Origin: Vibrio rumoiensis
Lineage (GTDB): Bacteria > Pseudomonadota > Gammaproteobacteria > Enterobacterales > Vibrionaceae
Assembly: GCF_002218045.2 (NCBI RefSeq)
Contig: NZ_AP018685.1
Coordinates: forward strand, 1,798,001-1,862,000
Reading direction: 5' to 3'
DNA length: 64,000 nt
Below the pieces are notes generated by a model. The model was not told the DNA's origin. It was given only the letters and a program-made list of their open reading frames with translations, and made no database searches. Made by a program: the position numbers and the translations under genes. Numbering within the stretch: position 1 is the stretch's first letter; every line of letters begins with the position of its first letter. Positions 36,446 to 45,629 of the stretch are shown in pieces.

Positions 36446-38179
36446 GTGAATATTGCAGCCCTCATTAATGACAAAGTATCGAAAGCTCTCGAAGCCGCTG
36501 GCGCACCCGCTGGAAGCCCAGCAGCAGTTCGACAATCAGCCAAAGCACAATTTGGTGATTACCAAGCAAACGGTGTTATGGGTGTAGCAAAAAAACTCGG
36601 CATGAACCCTCGTGAGTTTGCGCAAAAAGTGATTGATGTTTTAGACCTAGACGGTATCGCGAGCAAAGCAGAGATTGCTGGCCCAGGTTTCATTAACATT
36701 TTCTTAGACCCTGCTTTCTTAGCCAAGCAAGCGTCTGCCGCATTAGCCGATGAGCGTTTAGGCATTGCGACTCAAGAACAACAAACTATCGTTGCTGATT
36801 ACTCTGCGCCAAATGTTGCTAAAGAAATGCACGTGGGCCACTTACGTTCAACCATCATCGGTGATGCGGTGGTTCGTACGCTTGAGTTTTTAGGTCACAA
36901 AGTGATCCGCGCTAACCACATTGGTGACTGGGGTACGCAATTTGGTATGTTAATTGCCAACCTTGAACGTGTCGAAAAAGAACAAGGCGAAATTTCAATG
37001 GAACTTGCTGACCTTGAAGGCTTCTACCGCGAATCGAAAAAATTATACGATGAAGATGAAGCGTTTGCTGAACGTGCTCGTGGTTACGTTGTAAAACTAC
37101 AAGGCGGTGATGAACATTGTGCGAAAATGTGGAAGAAATTGGTTGATGTCACCATGATCCAAAACCAGCGCAACTACGACCGTTTAAACGTTTCTCTTTC
37201 GCGTGACGACGTCATGGGCGAAAGCATGTACAACGATATGCTGCCAACGATTGTTGCAGACCTAAAAGCACAAGGCTTAGCGGTTGAAGATGATGGTGCG
37301 CAAGTTGTCTTCCTTGATGAATACAAAAACAAAGATGGCGAACCTATGGGCGTTATCGTACAAAAACGCGATGGTGGTTACCTATACACCACCACTGACA
37401 TTGCTTGTGCGAAATATCGTTACGAAACCTTAGGCGCCGATCGCGTATTATACTTTATCGATTCACGTCAGCATCAACACTTAATGCAAGCTTGGACCAT
37501 CGTTCGTAAAGCCGGTTATGTACCAGAGTCAGTGTCTCTTGAACACCACGCTTTTGGCATGATGCTAGGTAAAGATGGTCGTCCATTTAAAACTCGTGCA
37601 GGCGGTACGGTTCGTTTAGCCGATCTTCTTGATGAAGCAACCGAACGTGCTCAAAAACTGATCGAAGAGAAAAACCCTGAGCTTTCAACTGAAGAAAAAG
37701 CCAACATTGCCAACACAGTTGCGATGGCTGCGGTGAAATACTCCGATCTGTCTAAGCATCGTACTACCGATTACATCTTTGATTGGGATAACATGCTGGC
37801 GTTTGAAGGTAATACTGCGCCTTACATGCAGTATGCATACACCCGTGTGGCTTCTATCTTTGCAAAAGCAGGTATTGATATGAACAGCCTATCTGGCGAT
37901 ATCATGGTCGGTGATGACAAAGAAAAAGCTCTAATTTCTAAACTGCTTCAATTCGATGAAGCAGTATCATCAGTAGCTCGCGAAGGTCAACCTCACTTAA
38001 TGTGTAGCTACCTATTTGAGCTAGCAGGTCAGTTTTCTAGTTTCTATGAAGCGTGCCCTATCTTGAGCGCTGAAGATGAAACCGTGAAACAAAGCCGCTT
38101 AAAGCTGGCTGCGTTAACGGCTAAAACGATTAAGCAAGGTCTTGAACTACTAGGTATTGAAACCTTAGAGCGCATGTAA
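36446..38179 (+). CDS. argS: Arginine-tRNA ligase
   Basis: Class I aminoacyl-tRNA synthetase of 577 residues, E. coli length. A GTG start at 36446 is supported by AGGAAG 6-11 nt upstream and the usual opening MNIAALINDKV. The HIGH motif appears as HVGH (129-132) in APNVAKEMHVGHLRST; as in many ArgS proteins the KMSKS motif is not canonical. The C-terminal DALR anticodon-binding domain ends LGIETLERM. Monocistronic, followed by a strong terminator. Confidence 0.98.
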   Translation: MNIAALINDKVSKALEAAGAPAGSPAAVRQSAKAQFGDYQANGVMGVAKKLGMNPREFAQKVIDVLDLDGIASKAEIAGPGFINIFLDPAFLAKQASAALADERLGIATQEQQTIVADYSAPNVAKEMHVGHLRSTIIGDAVVRTLEFLGHKVIRANHIGDWGTQFGMLIANLERVEKEQGEISMELADLEGFYRESKKLYDEDEAFAERARGYVVKLQGGDEHCAKMWKKLVDVTMIQNQRNYDRLNVSLSRDDVMGESMYNDMLPTIVADLKAQGLAVEDDGAQVVFLDEYKNKDGEPMGVIVQKRDGGYLYTTTDIACAKYRYETLGADRVLYFIDSRQHQHLMQAWTIVRKAGYVPESVSLEHHAFGMMLGKDGRPFKTRAGGTVRLADLLDEATERAQKLIEEKNPELSTEEKANIANTVAMAAVKYSDLSKHRTTDYIFDWDNMLAFEGNTAPYMQYAYTRVASIFAKAGIDMNSLSGDIMVGDDKEKALISKLLQFDEAVSSVAREGQPHLMCSYLFELAGQFSSFYEACPILSAEDETVKQSRLKLAALTAKTIKQGLELLGIETLERM

Positions 38180-38209
38180 TACTTAAACATTGCTCAATAA
38201 AATAAACGC

Positions 38210-38251
38210 TCCCCTTGGTTGATAGCATAAACAATCAAGGGGATTTTTTTA
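38210..38251 (+). terminator. Intrinsic terminator after argS
   Basis: CCCCTTGGTTG (38211-38221) pairs with CAATCAAGGGG (38232-38242, one wobble), followed by a run of seven T after one A. Confidence 0.92.
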
Positions 38252-38315
38252 TCTAATTCAGTGATATGCTTTTGCTATATCCAAGCAAGTTCAATAAACA
38301 ATATGAAGGTGAAAC

Positions 38316-38744
38316 ATGAGTTTTACACTGCACCCACAATTGCAAAAAGACACGGATATGATCGGTGAATTCCCGCTTTGCTTAGCGTTATTGCATAAAG
38401 AAAATATCGGCCCTTGGGTCATTCTTGTGCCTAAAATCGATGGCCTGCAAGAGCTACATCATTTACCGCTGGAGCAACAGCAACAATTTTTGGTGGAATC
38501 CCAGGTTGTATTTGAAAATCTAGAAGCTCTCTTTAATCCTAAGAAGTTAAACTTAGGGGCATTAGGCAACATGGTACCGCAACTGCATATCCACCATATT
38601 GCTCGCTTTGAAAGTGACATAGCATGGCCAGGCCCAGTCTGGGGCAATACTGAAGGGAAACAACGTTCAACTCAAGAGACTGAAGCCTTAGTTCAACACT
38701 TAGCTGACGCTTTTCAAAAACAATATCCCGCATTTAATCGTTAA
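38316..38744 (+). CDS. HIT-family nucleotide hydrolase or transferase
   Basis: A 142-residue cytoplasmic HIT-domain protein. The histidine triad is read as QLHIHHIAR (near residues 88-96): the first His is replaced by Gln, as in GalT and many bacterial HIT proteins, while the central nucleophilic His is kept. GNMVPQLHIHHIARF is typical of a Vibrio/Pseudomonas HIT subgroup. Substrate unknown, plausibly dinucleoside polyphosphates or AMP conjugates. AGGTGA precedes the ATG. Single gene with terminator. Confidence 0.88.
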   Translation: MSFTLHPQLQKDTDMIGEFPLCLALLHKENIGPWVILVPKIDGLQELHHLPLEQQQQFLVESQVVFENLEALFNPKKLNLGALGNMVPQLHIHHIARFESDIAWPGPVWGNTEGKQRSTQETEALVQHLADAFQKQYPAFNR

Positions 38745-38748
38745 TAAA

Positions 38749-38786
38749 AAAGCTCAGATCCGGGATTGGAGTTCTGAGCTTTATTT
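38749..38786. terminator. Terminator between the HIT gene and feoB
   Basis: AAAGCTCAGA (38749-38758) pairs with TCTGAGCTTT (38773-38782) around a 14-nt loop, T-runs following in both directions. It serves the convergent HIT and feoB transcripts and lies only 35 nt from the feoB stop. Confidence 0.85.
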
Positions 38787-38816
38787 ATTCATTATTGGCG
38801 GTTAATCACCAATCAT

Positions 38817-41111
38817 TTAGTTGATATTTACGACATCAATCCGCAACGCTTGTTCTTTTTGACCAACCTGTTTTAAGCGAATGTAAACGAGTACGAAAGC
38901 TAGCAACATCAAGCCAATCCACAAACTACTCGACAACGGGTGCGCAGCAAAGCTGGTCGCTTGGTAGTAAATAACGGCCGACGAATACGCTAAAAACATC
39001 GTCCAAACCCCAATAAAGCGTGCGAATTTAGACCCAAACTCTCTAACATAAGCTCCCATTGCAGCAACACATGGTGTGTAGAGTAGAATAAATAACAAGT
39101 AAGCAAATGCTGCGCCACCACTTACAAAGTAGGCTTGTAAATTACCAAATATACCGTCGCTAACCCCTTGGTCTTGCGCTGCAGACGCACTGTCGGTTAA
39201 ATCTCCAACTTCAATACCTAACGGATCGCTGAAACTTAACGCCATCAAATTATCAGGAATAGTTTGCAGAGCCTCTTTTAAGCTCGCACCCAAATCAAAT
39301 TCCACGGCATCGTCAGCAGGATCAGAATAGAGATTATTCAACGTCCCCACCACAGCTTCTTTGGCAAAGATCCCTGTAATAATACCTACGGTTGCCGGCC
39401 AGTTTTCTTGTTCAATTCCCATTGGAGAAAAAATTGGCGTCACAATTTGCGCCGCTTTCGATAATACCGAATTTTGGCTATCTTCATTACCAAACGAACC
39501 GTCTGTGCCTAATGAGTTTAAAAAGCTCAAAATCGCCACCACGATAACAATGGTTTTACCGGCACCCAACACAAAGCGCTTGAGTTTTTGCCAAGTTTTT
39601 AGGCCAACATTACGAAGCGTTGGAATTTCATAATCCGGGATCTCCATAATGAAGCTACTACTCTTACCAGGGTACAAGGTTTTCTTTAGCAACATTCCCG
39701 TAAACACCGCCGCCAATATACCTAATAGGTACAAAGCAAAGACAACATTCTGGCCACTATTTGGAAAGAAAGCCGCTGCAAATAAAGTATAAACCGGTAA
39801 CCGCGCCCCACATGACATAAATGGAGCCATAGCAGCTGATAGCTTACGCTCACGCTCTTGATCCATGGTGCGAGTGGCCATAATGGCAGGAACATTACAG
39901 CCAAACCCTAAGATTAAAGGAACAAATGCTTTACCGGGCAGACCGATTTTCTGCATCACTTTGTCTAATACAAAAGCCGCTCGAGCCATATAGCCTGAAC
40001 TTTCTAACAAAGAGAGAAATAAATACAAGCAAGCAATCACCGGAATAAACGTCGCAACGGTTTGGATACCGCCACCGAGGCCATCAGCCAAGACAGTCAC
40101 CAGCCAAATAGGTAAGTGGTTATCAAGCAAGTAGTGTCCACCATCAACAAGAATAGCTCCAACACCAATGTCAAAGACATCAATGAAAGCACTACCGATA
40201 TTAATCGAGAACATGAACATCAAATACATGATGAAAAAGAAAATCGGGATACCCAACCATTTATTCAAGACAACGACGTCAAGTTTGTCAGTAAAGCTTT
40301 TCGTCAATGCCGATTCCGAACGTCGTACTTGCTGGCACAATTGGTGTAAGTAGTCATATTTTGCGGTAGTGATAGTAAGATCAACATCCAACTCTGCGTC
40401 TAAACGGCTTAATAGGGAAGCGCAGTGCTCTGTTTGTGATGATGAGAGTTTATCCATCACTAAACCATCTTGCTCTAAAGCTCGAATAGACATCGCTCTC
40501 GGTAAAATTATTCCATCTTGTGGCCACAAATCGTTTAACTCCGCCACCGCCGCTTCTATCTGCTCACCATAATGTAGAGCCAACCCATCGAGTCGAGTCG
40601 CTTCTGGATGTTGTAACAGGTCATATAAATCTTCTTTGAAGACCGACACTTGCTTTTTATTAATGGCAGATAAAATATAAACAGGACAACCGAGTTTTTT
40701 AGATAATGCCTCGACATCAATTTCTTGTCTCTCACGGTGCAATGCATCCAGCTTATTTAATACCACCACCATCGGGCGGCCAAGCTCACGCAATTGTAAT
40801 GTCATATACAAACTGCGTTCTAAGCTGGTTGCATCCACGACATTAATAATCAAATCAGCAGGCATAGAGGAGATAGCCGATGAAGCGATGGATTCATCGA
40901 TACTGTTGGCATCATTCGCACTATCAAGCGAATATATCCCAGGTAAGTCCGTCAAACTGAAAGTATGTCCTTTGTGCTCAAAGAGACCGGTTTTTTTCTC
41001 AACCGTAACCCCAGCCCAGTTTCCTACGTGCTGCTTCGCACCGGTTAAACTGTTAAAAAGTGTCGTTTTACCACTATTCGGGTTTCCAACCGTCAGAATT
41101 TTAAAACTCAT
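38817..41111 (-). CDS. feoB: Ferrous iron transport protein B
   Basis: Main inner-membrane Fe2+ importer. The 764-residue protein has an N-terminal GTPase domain: G1 GNPNSGKT (9-16), G3 DLPGIYSLDS, G4 LNKLD, then a regulatory helical region and about 8-10 membrane spans with the two Gate segments (VPLILGFGCNVPAIMATRT and TPCVAAMGAYVREFG). It overlaps feoA by ATGA. No feoC follows; a terminator comes 35 nt after the stop. Confidence 0.97.
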   Translation of the reverse strand: MSFKILTVGNPNSGKTTLFNSLTGAKQHVGNWAGVTVEKKTGLFEHKGHTFSLTDLPGIYSLDSANDANSIDESIASSAISSMPADLIINVVDATSLERSLYMTLQLRELGRPMVVVLNKLDALHRERQEIDVEALSKKLGCPVYILSAINKKQVSVFKEDLYDLLQHPEATRLDGLALHYGEQIEAAVAELNDLWPQDGIILPRAMSIRALEQDGLVMDKLSSSQTEHCASLLSRLDAELDVDLTITTAKYDYLHQLCQQVRRSESALTKSFTDKLDVVVLNKWLGIPIFFFIMYLMFMFSINIGSAFIDVFDIGVGAILVDGGHYLLDNHLPIWLVTVLADGLGGGIQTVATFIPVIACLYLFLSLLESSGYMARAAFVLDKVMQKIGLPGKAFVPLILGFGCNVPAIMATRTMDQERERKLSAAMAPFMSCGARLPVYTLFAAAFFPNSGQNVVFALYLLGILAAVFTGMLLKKTLYPGKSSSFIMEIPDYEIPTLRNVGLKTWQKLKRFVLGAGKTIVIVVAILSFLNSLGTDGSFGNEDSQNSVLSKAAQIVTPIFSPMGIEQENWPATVGIITGIFAKEAVVGTLNNLYSDPADDAVEFDLGASLKEALQTIPDNLMALSFSDPLGIEVGDLTDSASAAQDQGVSDGIFGNLQAYFVSGGAAFAYLLFILLYTPCVAAMGAYVREFGSKFARFIGVWTMFLAYSSAVIYYQATSFAAHPLSSSLWIGLMLLAFVLVYIRLKQVGQKEQALRIDVVNIN

Positions 41112-41338
41112 TGTACGTTCCCAATTTCAATCGCAGCAGCCACTTGACCACGAATAGCAAGTGACACACCTCTGACTTCAACTTGTAATGGATCGCCCAT
41201 TGGCGCTTTACGAATGAGCGTCACCTGAGTATTAGGTAGCATTCCCATGATCATCAACTTCTTCCTAATATCACTTGCTAATGCATTGAGATTAACGATA
41301 TTGGCCGTTTGCCCTATCTGTAATTCGCTTAATTTCAT
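41108..41338 (-). CDS. feoA: Ferrous iron transport protein A
   Basis: A 76-residue SH3-like cytoplasmic protein that supports FeoB (MKLSELQIGQTANIVNL; MGMLPNTQVTLIRKAPMGDP). It is the first gene of feoAB and its stop overlaps the feoB start. A Fur-like box lies about 20-35 bp upstream, so expression is probably iron-repressed. Confidence 0.95.
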   Translation of the reverse strand: MKLSELQIGQTANIVNLNALASDIRKKLMIMGMLPNTQVTLIRKAPMGDPLQVEVRGVSLAIRGQVAAAIEIGNVQ

Positions 41339-41355
41339 ATCTCAGTCAGACTCTT

Positions 41356-41374
41356 AATGATAACTATTACTATT
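41356..41374. promoter_or_regulatory. Fur-like box upstream of feoAB
   Basis: AATGATAACTATTACTATT, read on the reverse strand, matches the 19-bp Fur consensus GATAATGATAATCATTATC at about 12 of 19 positions by eye. Its place, 18-36 bp before feoA, is appropriate. Low specificity of AT-rich boxes limits confidence. Confidence 0.5.
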
Positions 41375-41525
41375 TTCACCAATAATACTCTCTATGTCAG
41401 TAAGTTTTTTTGCTATACATCAAATTAGTGTTGATAGCTGTAAAACTATTTTCAACTTAGCTTAAAACGAAGTGACATGATTGTTGGCTCGCAACTTTAT
41501 TGGTCTAAAAACATAAATAACCCTA

Positions 41526-41573
41526 CGTTAAAAACGTCATTTTTAAGTAACACCCACTCCGTTAAAAACGTCA
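41526..41573. promoter_or_regulatory. Two direct copies of a palindromic 14-mer, candidate operators
   Basis: CGTTAAAAACGTCA occurs at 41526-41539 and 41560-41573, 34 bp apart (start to start). Each copy contains an inverted repeat CGTT-AAA-AACG; the first extends to ACGTT-AAA-AACGT. This looks like a pair of sites for a dimeric regulator, upstream of feoAB on one side and of the candidate sRNA on the other. The protein is unknown to me. Confidence 0.5.
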
Positions 41574-41744
41574 ATGGCAAAAAATAAGCGTTATTTCCAC
41601 TATCACAAATAAAGCACAAGTCATTGATATTTAAAACAATAATAGAAAAACCCATCGATTGTCGCTAATCTCATACCCGATTGTCGTTATTTTTATACGA
41701 AAAATAAGTTGAATCCCGTATAAATACATCTATCGATAACGACA

Positions 41745-41858
41745 TGTTATTCAACCCTTTTATTCCTGATGTGTATTGTCTATCAATACACTCCGGCAGC
41801 AAGCGAAGGTGTCATTACACCCGTGACATGATCCCCCCGGTTATGTCACGTTTTTTTT
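41745..41858 (+). ncRNA. Candidate intergenic small RNA with three hairpins and a Rho-independent terminator
   Basis: A strong forward-strand terminator (CGTGACAT 41822-41829 with ATGTCACG 41843-41850, then eight T) has no gene before it. Upstream come a perfect hairpin GTGTATTG-TCTAT-CAATACAC (41771-41791), an unpaired stretch CTCCGGCAGCAAGCGAA, and a short hairpin GGTGT-CATT-ACACC (41808-41821). This is the usual layout of a Hfq-type sRNA. A weak promoter candidate is TTGAAT (41709) with TATCGA (41731), spacing 16. The 5' end is a guess. I could not match it to a known Vibrio sRNA. Confidence 0.6.
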
Positions 41859-41864
41859 ATTCAT

Positions 41865-41903
41865 AGATAAGGGCACGTTGTTTTAAGCAACGTGCCCTTA
41901 TCT
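41865..41903. other. 16-bp perfect hairpin downstream of the AraC hybrid gene
   Basis: AGATAAGGGCACGTTG (41865-41880) pairs perfectly with CAACGTGCCCTTATCT (41888-41903) around a 7-nt loop. Neither side has an adjacent T-run, so it is not a canonical terminator, though it could protect or terminate the transcript of the regulator gene that ends at 41985. It begins 6 nt after the sRNA terminator's T-run. Confidence 0.6.
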
Positions 41904-41984
41904 GATTATATGAGCGTTATTCTTTTAGCCAGCCAACCAGACTTATATTCAATCGCACTTAAGCAAGGTTAGTTGCTTGGTATA

Positions 41985-44900
41985 CTAACCCATTGAGTTT
42001 TCGATGAACTTAGATGGTGATAAGCCAAAATAATGTTTAAACCGTTGGCTAAAATAAGAAGGATCATTAAAGCCCGTTTCAAACGCAGTATCCGAAATTT
42101 TTTCTCCTGCAATTAATAACTCACAAGCCTTCTCTAAACGAACCTTGGTCACATAGTCCATAAAAGAACCGCCAGATAACAATTTAAATTTTCTTTGTAA
42201 GCTTCTCTCCGAAACAAACAGCATCTTCGCGGCATGACAAGTACTAAAATCAGGGTCTGGGTAATGTTTTTCGACCAACTGATAAACTTTATCAAGCCAC
42301 TCACTTTGAACCTGATTATTACGTTTTTTAGTCGAGTAAGCGCGCTGTGCTTGATCTCTTTCCGACGGTTTAGTGTAACCTGCAAGTTCCGCAGGAGTAT
42401 GGTTAGCCGAGGGTATGCAGTTCTCAATCGGCCATGAAATCGATACCCGTGTTTTATGAGTCAATTGGTTATAGTGGAAATCAAAGTGTCCTCCGCTGTG
42501 CTCTGCCATTTGAGCAATCGCAGAAAGTGAGGTATCCGATAATGTAAATTTATGTTCAATCACAGCAAGCCCAAACTCTTGGGCTTCGAAAGCTTGTATT
42601 TCTTCTTCCGACACACCTTCGCCAGTATCTTCAATAGAAATCCGAAGTCTACCATCGTAAAGTTTGGCCGATAAATGAATGATTTGATTGGCATCGGAAC
42701 GAATTAATGCGCTTGCCATTAAGGTGTTTAAAATCATATCAAGATTGAAATGTTTCACCTTAATCAAGCAGCCTTGCGTACTATCTTCCACTAAAATAGT
42801 CACACCAACCTTATCGGCTTCTTGTTGCCATCCTTTTATTACCGCTTTGATCACAAATGAAACAACCAACCCATCAAACACAGTACATTCTTGTTTTTTA
42901 TTGGCAAACAAGGCAATAATTTGGTCTAAAGGCTCTAATGCTTGTTCTGTATGATCTAAAATCTGTGAATGAATAAGCGATTCACTAGCGTTTAAATATT
43001 GCTTCAACTCGACCAGTGTCGATTTCGCTTTATCAATGCGATCTGCCACTAATATTCGCCTTGTTTGAGCTTGCTTCCTCAGTTGCATATTACTGCTGAC
43101 CAACAACTGACTTTGATGCCTTAGTTGCTGAGTTTTAAGATTTATAAGGCGCCTCAGTCTCGAATTCGTTTTCACCATAACCTTAGAGCGCCATGCTATC
43201 CCGATAACAATGCTACAAATGATGAAAATAGCAAAAATAATCATAGTTATAGGCAATAAATACCAAGGCTTGTCGATAACAAAAGCGTATTGAGCACCAC
43301 TCTGACTGGTGCCTACCTGGGAGATTGTTTTCAACTCTAAGGTATAACGTCCTGGTTCGAGATGCTCAAAGGTTAATTGTGAACCTTGGAACTCAACCCA
43401 ATTATCTTTATCACTGCCGAGTAAACGGTACTGCACTTGTGGAACTTCAAAATTAGGTAAAATACCAAATAGCACACTGATCGAACGTCCATAATTAATA
43501 TGCAAATCGCTATTGGTTTTCGGTGCGATCGTTACAACAGAGTGATCCACTTGCAACTCTCCAACAAGTACATTGTTGGTCGGTAGGTCGGTATGGATTA
43601 AGGTATCGGTTGAAACAAAGACAAGGCCGAGTCGAGAAGTTAATACTAACGTTTTTCCACTGGGAGATAAGCTGCAGCCATTCGGTAAAAATTCATTCGT
43701 CACAAGGCCAAATGGCTCTGAAAAATGACGAGAAAGCACCGCATCATGATCATAATATTGAATGCCTTTGGTCGTTGTCACCCACGTACCAAGCTTCGAT
43801 CCAATAACGCAAAGAGGAATACTATTTGAATGAGGTAGGCGAACTTTTTGAGCACTAAAGGCTCCCTCTTTCATATTCAACAGCCCATAATTATTCGCAC
43901 TCCACACTTGTTTTTCGGCAGACTCACTGATTGAGGTGACCGCGCCATAGTCGGAGCTTCTTGCATCAAAAGTCACTTCTTGATGACTGTATTGATAAAC
44001 TCCGTGATCCGTTCCCACCCAGAGTTTTCCACCCGCTCCCGGATAAAGACTTGTGATTGTCGATGGGCCGTATTGATCAACCATCCATTCCAGCCCGAAC
44101 TCATCGGTGTGTTTTTGCTGAGGAGAATAACGATATAAGCCAATCTCGGTAGAAATCCAAACATTGCCGGCCTCATCTGTCACAAGATGGGTAATATCTC
44201 TTCCTGACCATTTATTGTGTTTACGAATAACAACTGCAATACCAGAATGAGTATCAAACCGTATCAATTTATCATCATGACTTAACCATAATATGTGTTC
44301 AAATTGGCTAATATGAGAAACGTTGTACTCTAATATTTTTTCAACTTGGTTCTCTTTATTATCACCTAGGCTTGCTGTTACTTTAAATAAGCCTAGGTTG
44401 CTGGCCAACCATGCCGAATGATCATTCATCATAAGTACATCGTTAATATGTACATAAGGTAAGTTGTAACGTTCTCGACCAAAGCGTACTCGCTTAAACA
44501 AGCTACTGGTTTGCGAGTAATAATTGATGCCTTTTGCAGTGGCAACCCAAACTCCGCCGTTATTATCCGCACTAAGCCCCATAATATTGTTATTTGATAA
44601 AGCAAAGTCGTCTTGGTAGCTGGCATAAATATGTTTAAGCGATTTATTCTCAAACTGGTAAACATAAAAACCTTGCTTTGTTCCAATCCAATAATCATCC
44701 GGAGTGATTAAAATGGTTTGTATTTGCCCAGAAACGACGGGTTCCAACTCAGGGTTTATTGTTGCCATATTAAGGCTAAACAATCCACTTTGCGTCCCAA
44801 CTAACAAACGTAAATTACGTTGGTCGTAGGCTAATTGATTAATATTTGAAAAGTGTTGAGCGAGCACTCGTCGAATTCTATGTTTTTCTACGTAGAAGAT

Positions 44901-45452
44901 GGATTGGCGCGTTGCTACCACCCATTTCCCCGCCACTAAAATAGCACTAATAATGCCTTCATTTTCACTTGTTGAACCTTGGGTGATTTGAGAAACCGGA
45001 ATAGACGTTTGCTGACCAGTGCGTGTGTCAAAAGTATGAAAATAATGACTTCCATATAGCCAAACAACTTGCTCCGATTGACCAATGGTTTGAAAAGTTT
45101 CTTGATTACTGGCTTCAAATACAACGTCTTTATGACCCGATCTATCTATTTTAAGTAAGCGCCCACTATCAATATACCAAAAGTATCCTGATGCATAAGT
45201 TATTTGGTTTATGTCGTGGTTAAATGCTCGACCTGGAAGAAGTGAAAAATGTTGACCATCAAAGTAGTAAACTTGATTTTGGATATCTTGAACCCAAACC
45301 CCTCCTTTTTCATTAGGAAAGAGTTTTTTAGCTGTTAAAAAATGCCCCTGTGTTTGGCTGGGCAAAGAATAGAAAATGGAATCTGTTTCTATGGCATTGG
45401 CCGAAAAAGAGATAAAAGCCAATGCTAAAAACCGAGAAATACGCGAAGTCAC
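41985..45452 (-). CDS. Membrane-spanning hybrid regulator: periplasmic propeller, Y_Y_Y, degenerate kinase and AraC DNA-binding domains
   Basis: GTG start with AAGGT 6 nt upstream; 1155 residues. A signal peptide (1-20) leads to a large periplasmic part with repeated propeller blades (GGVWVATAKGINYY, GNVWISTEIGLYRY, GKLWVGTDHGVYQY), a Y_Y_Y domain (about 655-726), one membrane span (731-754), a coiled coil (755-810), a kinase-like ATPase region (about 850-1008) lacking a phospho-accepting His box and with an altered N-box (DMILNTLMASALIRSD), and a C-terminal AraC domain (1050-1150, ending DPSYFSQRFKHYFGLSPSKF). No receiver domain lies between kinase-like and AraC parts. It resembles Bacteroides hybrid systems, which usually bind glycan fragments. 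Ligand and targets unknown. Confidence 0.85.
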   Translation of the reverse strand: MTSRISRFLALAFISFSANAIETDSIFYSLPSQTQGHFLTAKKLFPNEKGGVWVQDIQNQVYYFDGQHFSLLPGRAFNHDINQITYASGYFWYIDSGRLLKIDRSGHKDVVFEASNQETFQTIGQSEQVVWLYGSHYFHTFDTRTGQQTSIPVSQITQGSTSENEGIISAILVAGKWVVATRQSIFYVEKHRIRRVLAQHFSNINQLAYDQRNLRLLVGTQSGLFSLNMATINPELEPVVSGQIQTILITPDDYWIGTKQGFYVYQFENKSLKHIYASYQDDFALSNNNIMGLSADNNGGVWVATAKGINYYSQTSSLFKRVRFGRERYNLPYVHINDVLMMNDHSAWLASNLGLFKVTASLGDNKENQVEKILEYNVSHISQFEHILWLSHDDKLIRFDTHSGIAVVIRKHNKWSGRDITHLVTDEAGNVWISTEIGLYRYSPQQKHTDEFGLEWMVDQYGPSTITSLYPGAGGKLWVGTDHGVYQYSHQEVTFDARSSDYGAVTSISESAEKQVWSANNYGLLNMKEGAFSAQKVRLPHSNSIPLCVIGSKLGTWVTTTKGIQYYDHDAVLSRHFSEPFGLVTNEFLPNGCSLSPSGKTLVLTSRLGLVFVSTDTLIHTDLPTNNVLVGELQVDHSVVTIAPKTNSDLHINYGRSISVLFGILPNFEVPQVQYRLLGSDKDNWVEFQGSQLTFEHLEPGRYTLELKTISQVGTSQSGAQYAFVIDKPWYLLPITMIIFAIFIICSIVIGIAWRSKVMVKTNSRLRRLINLKTQQLRHQSQLLVSSNMQLRKQAQTRRILVADRIDKAKSTLVELKQYLNASESLIHSQILDHTEQALEPLDQIIALFANKKQECTVFDGLVVSFVIKAVIKGWQQEADKVGVTILVEDSTQGCLIKVKHFNLDMILNTLMASALIRSDANQIIHLSAKLYDGRLRISIEDTGEGVSEEEIQAFEAQEFGLAVIEHKFTLSDTSLSAIAQMAEHSGGHFDFHYNQLTHKTRVSISWPIENCIPSANHTPAELAGYTKPSERDQAQRAYSTKKRNNQVQSEWLDKVYQLVEKHYPDPDFSTCHAAKMLFVSERSLQRKFKLLSGGSFMDYVTKVRLEKACELLIAGEKISDTAFETGFNDPSYFSQRFKHYFGLSPSKFIENSMG

Positions 45453-45629
45453 AAGCTACCTTAAAGGTTACAAAGCGGAACACATTAAAATTATGGCACA
45501 CTGGTCATCAATTTAAACAGATATTTTGCGACAATTAATATGTTGGTGATCCAGTGCATATTAATCATAGTTAATGCTTAGAAAAGCGAGAGCTCACAAT
45601 AGAAATACTTGAAAAGTTTACCTTTAACA

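Noticed and set aside
36446..36600. Reverse-strand frame across the argS start
   Set aside because: Antisense shadow of a strongly supported argS N-terminus.
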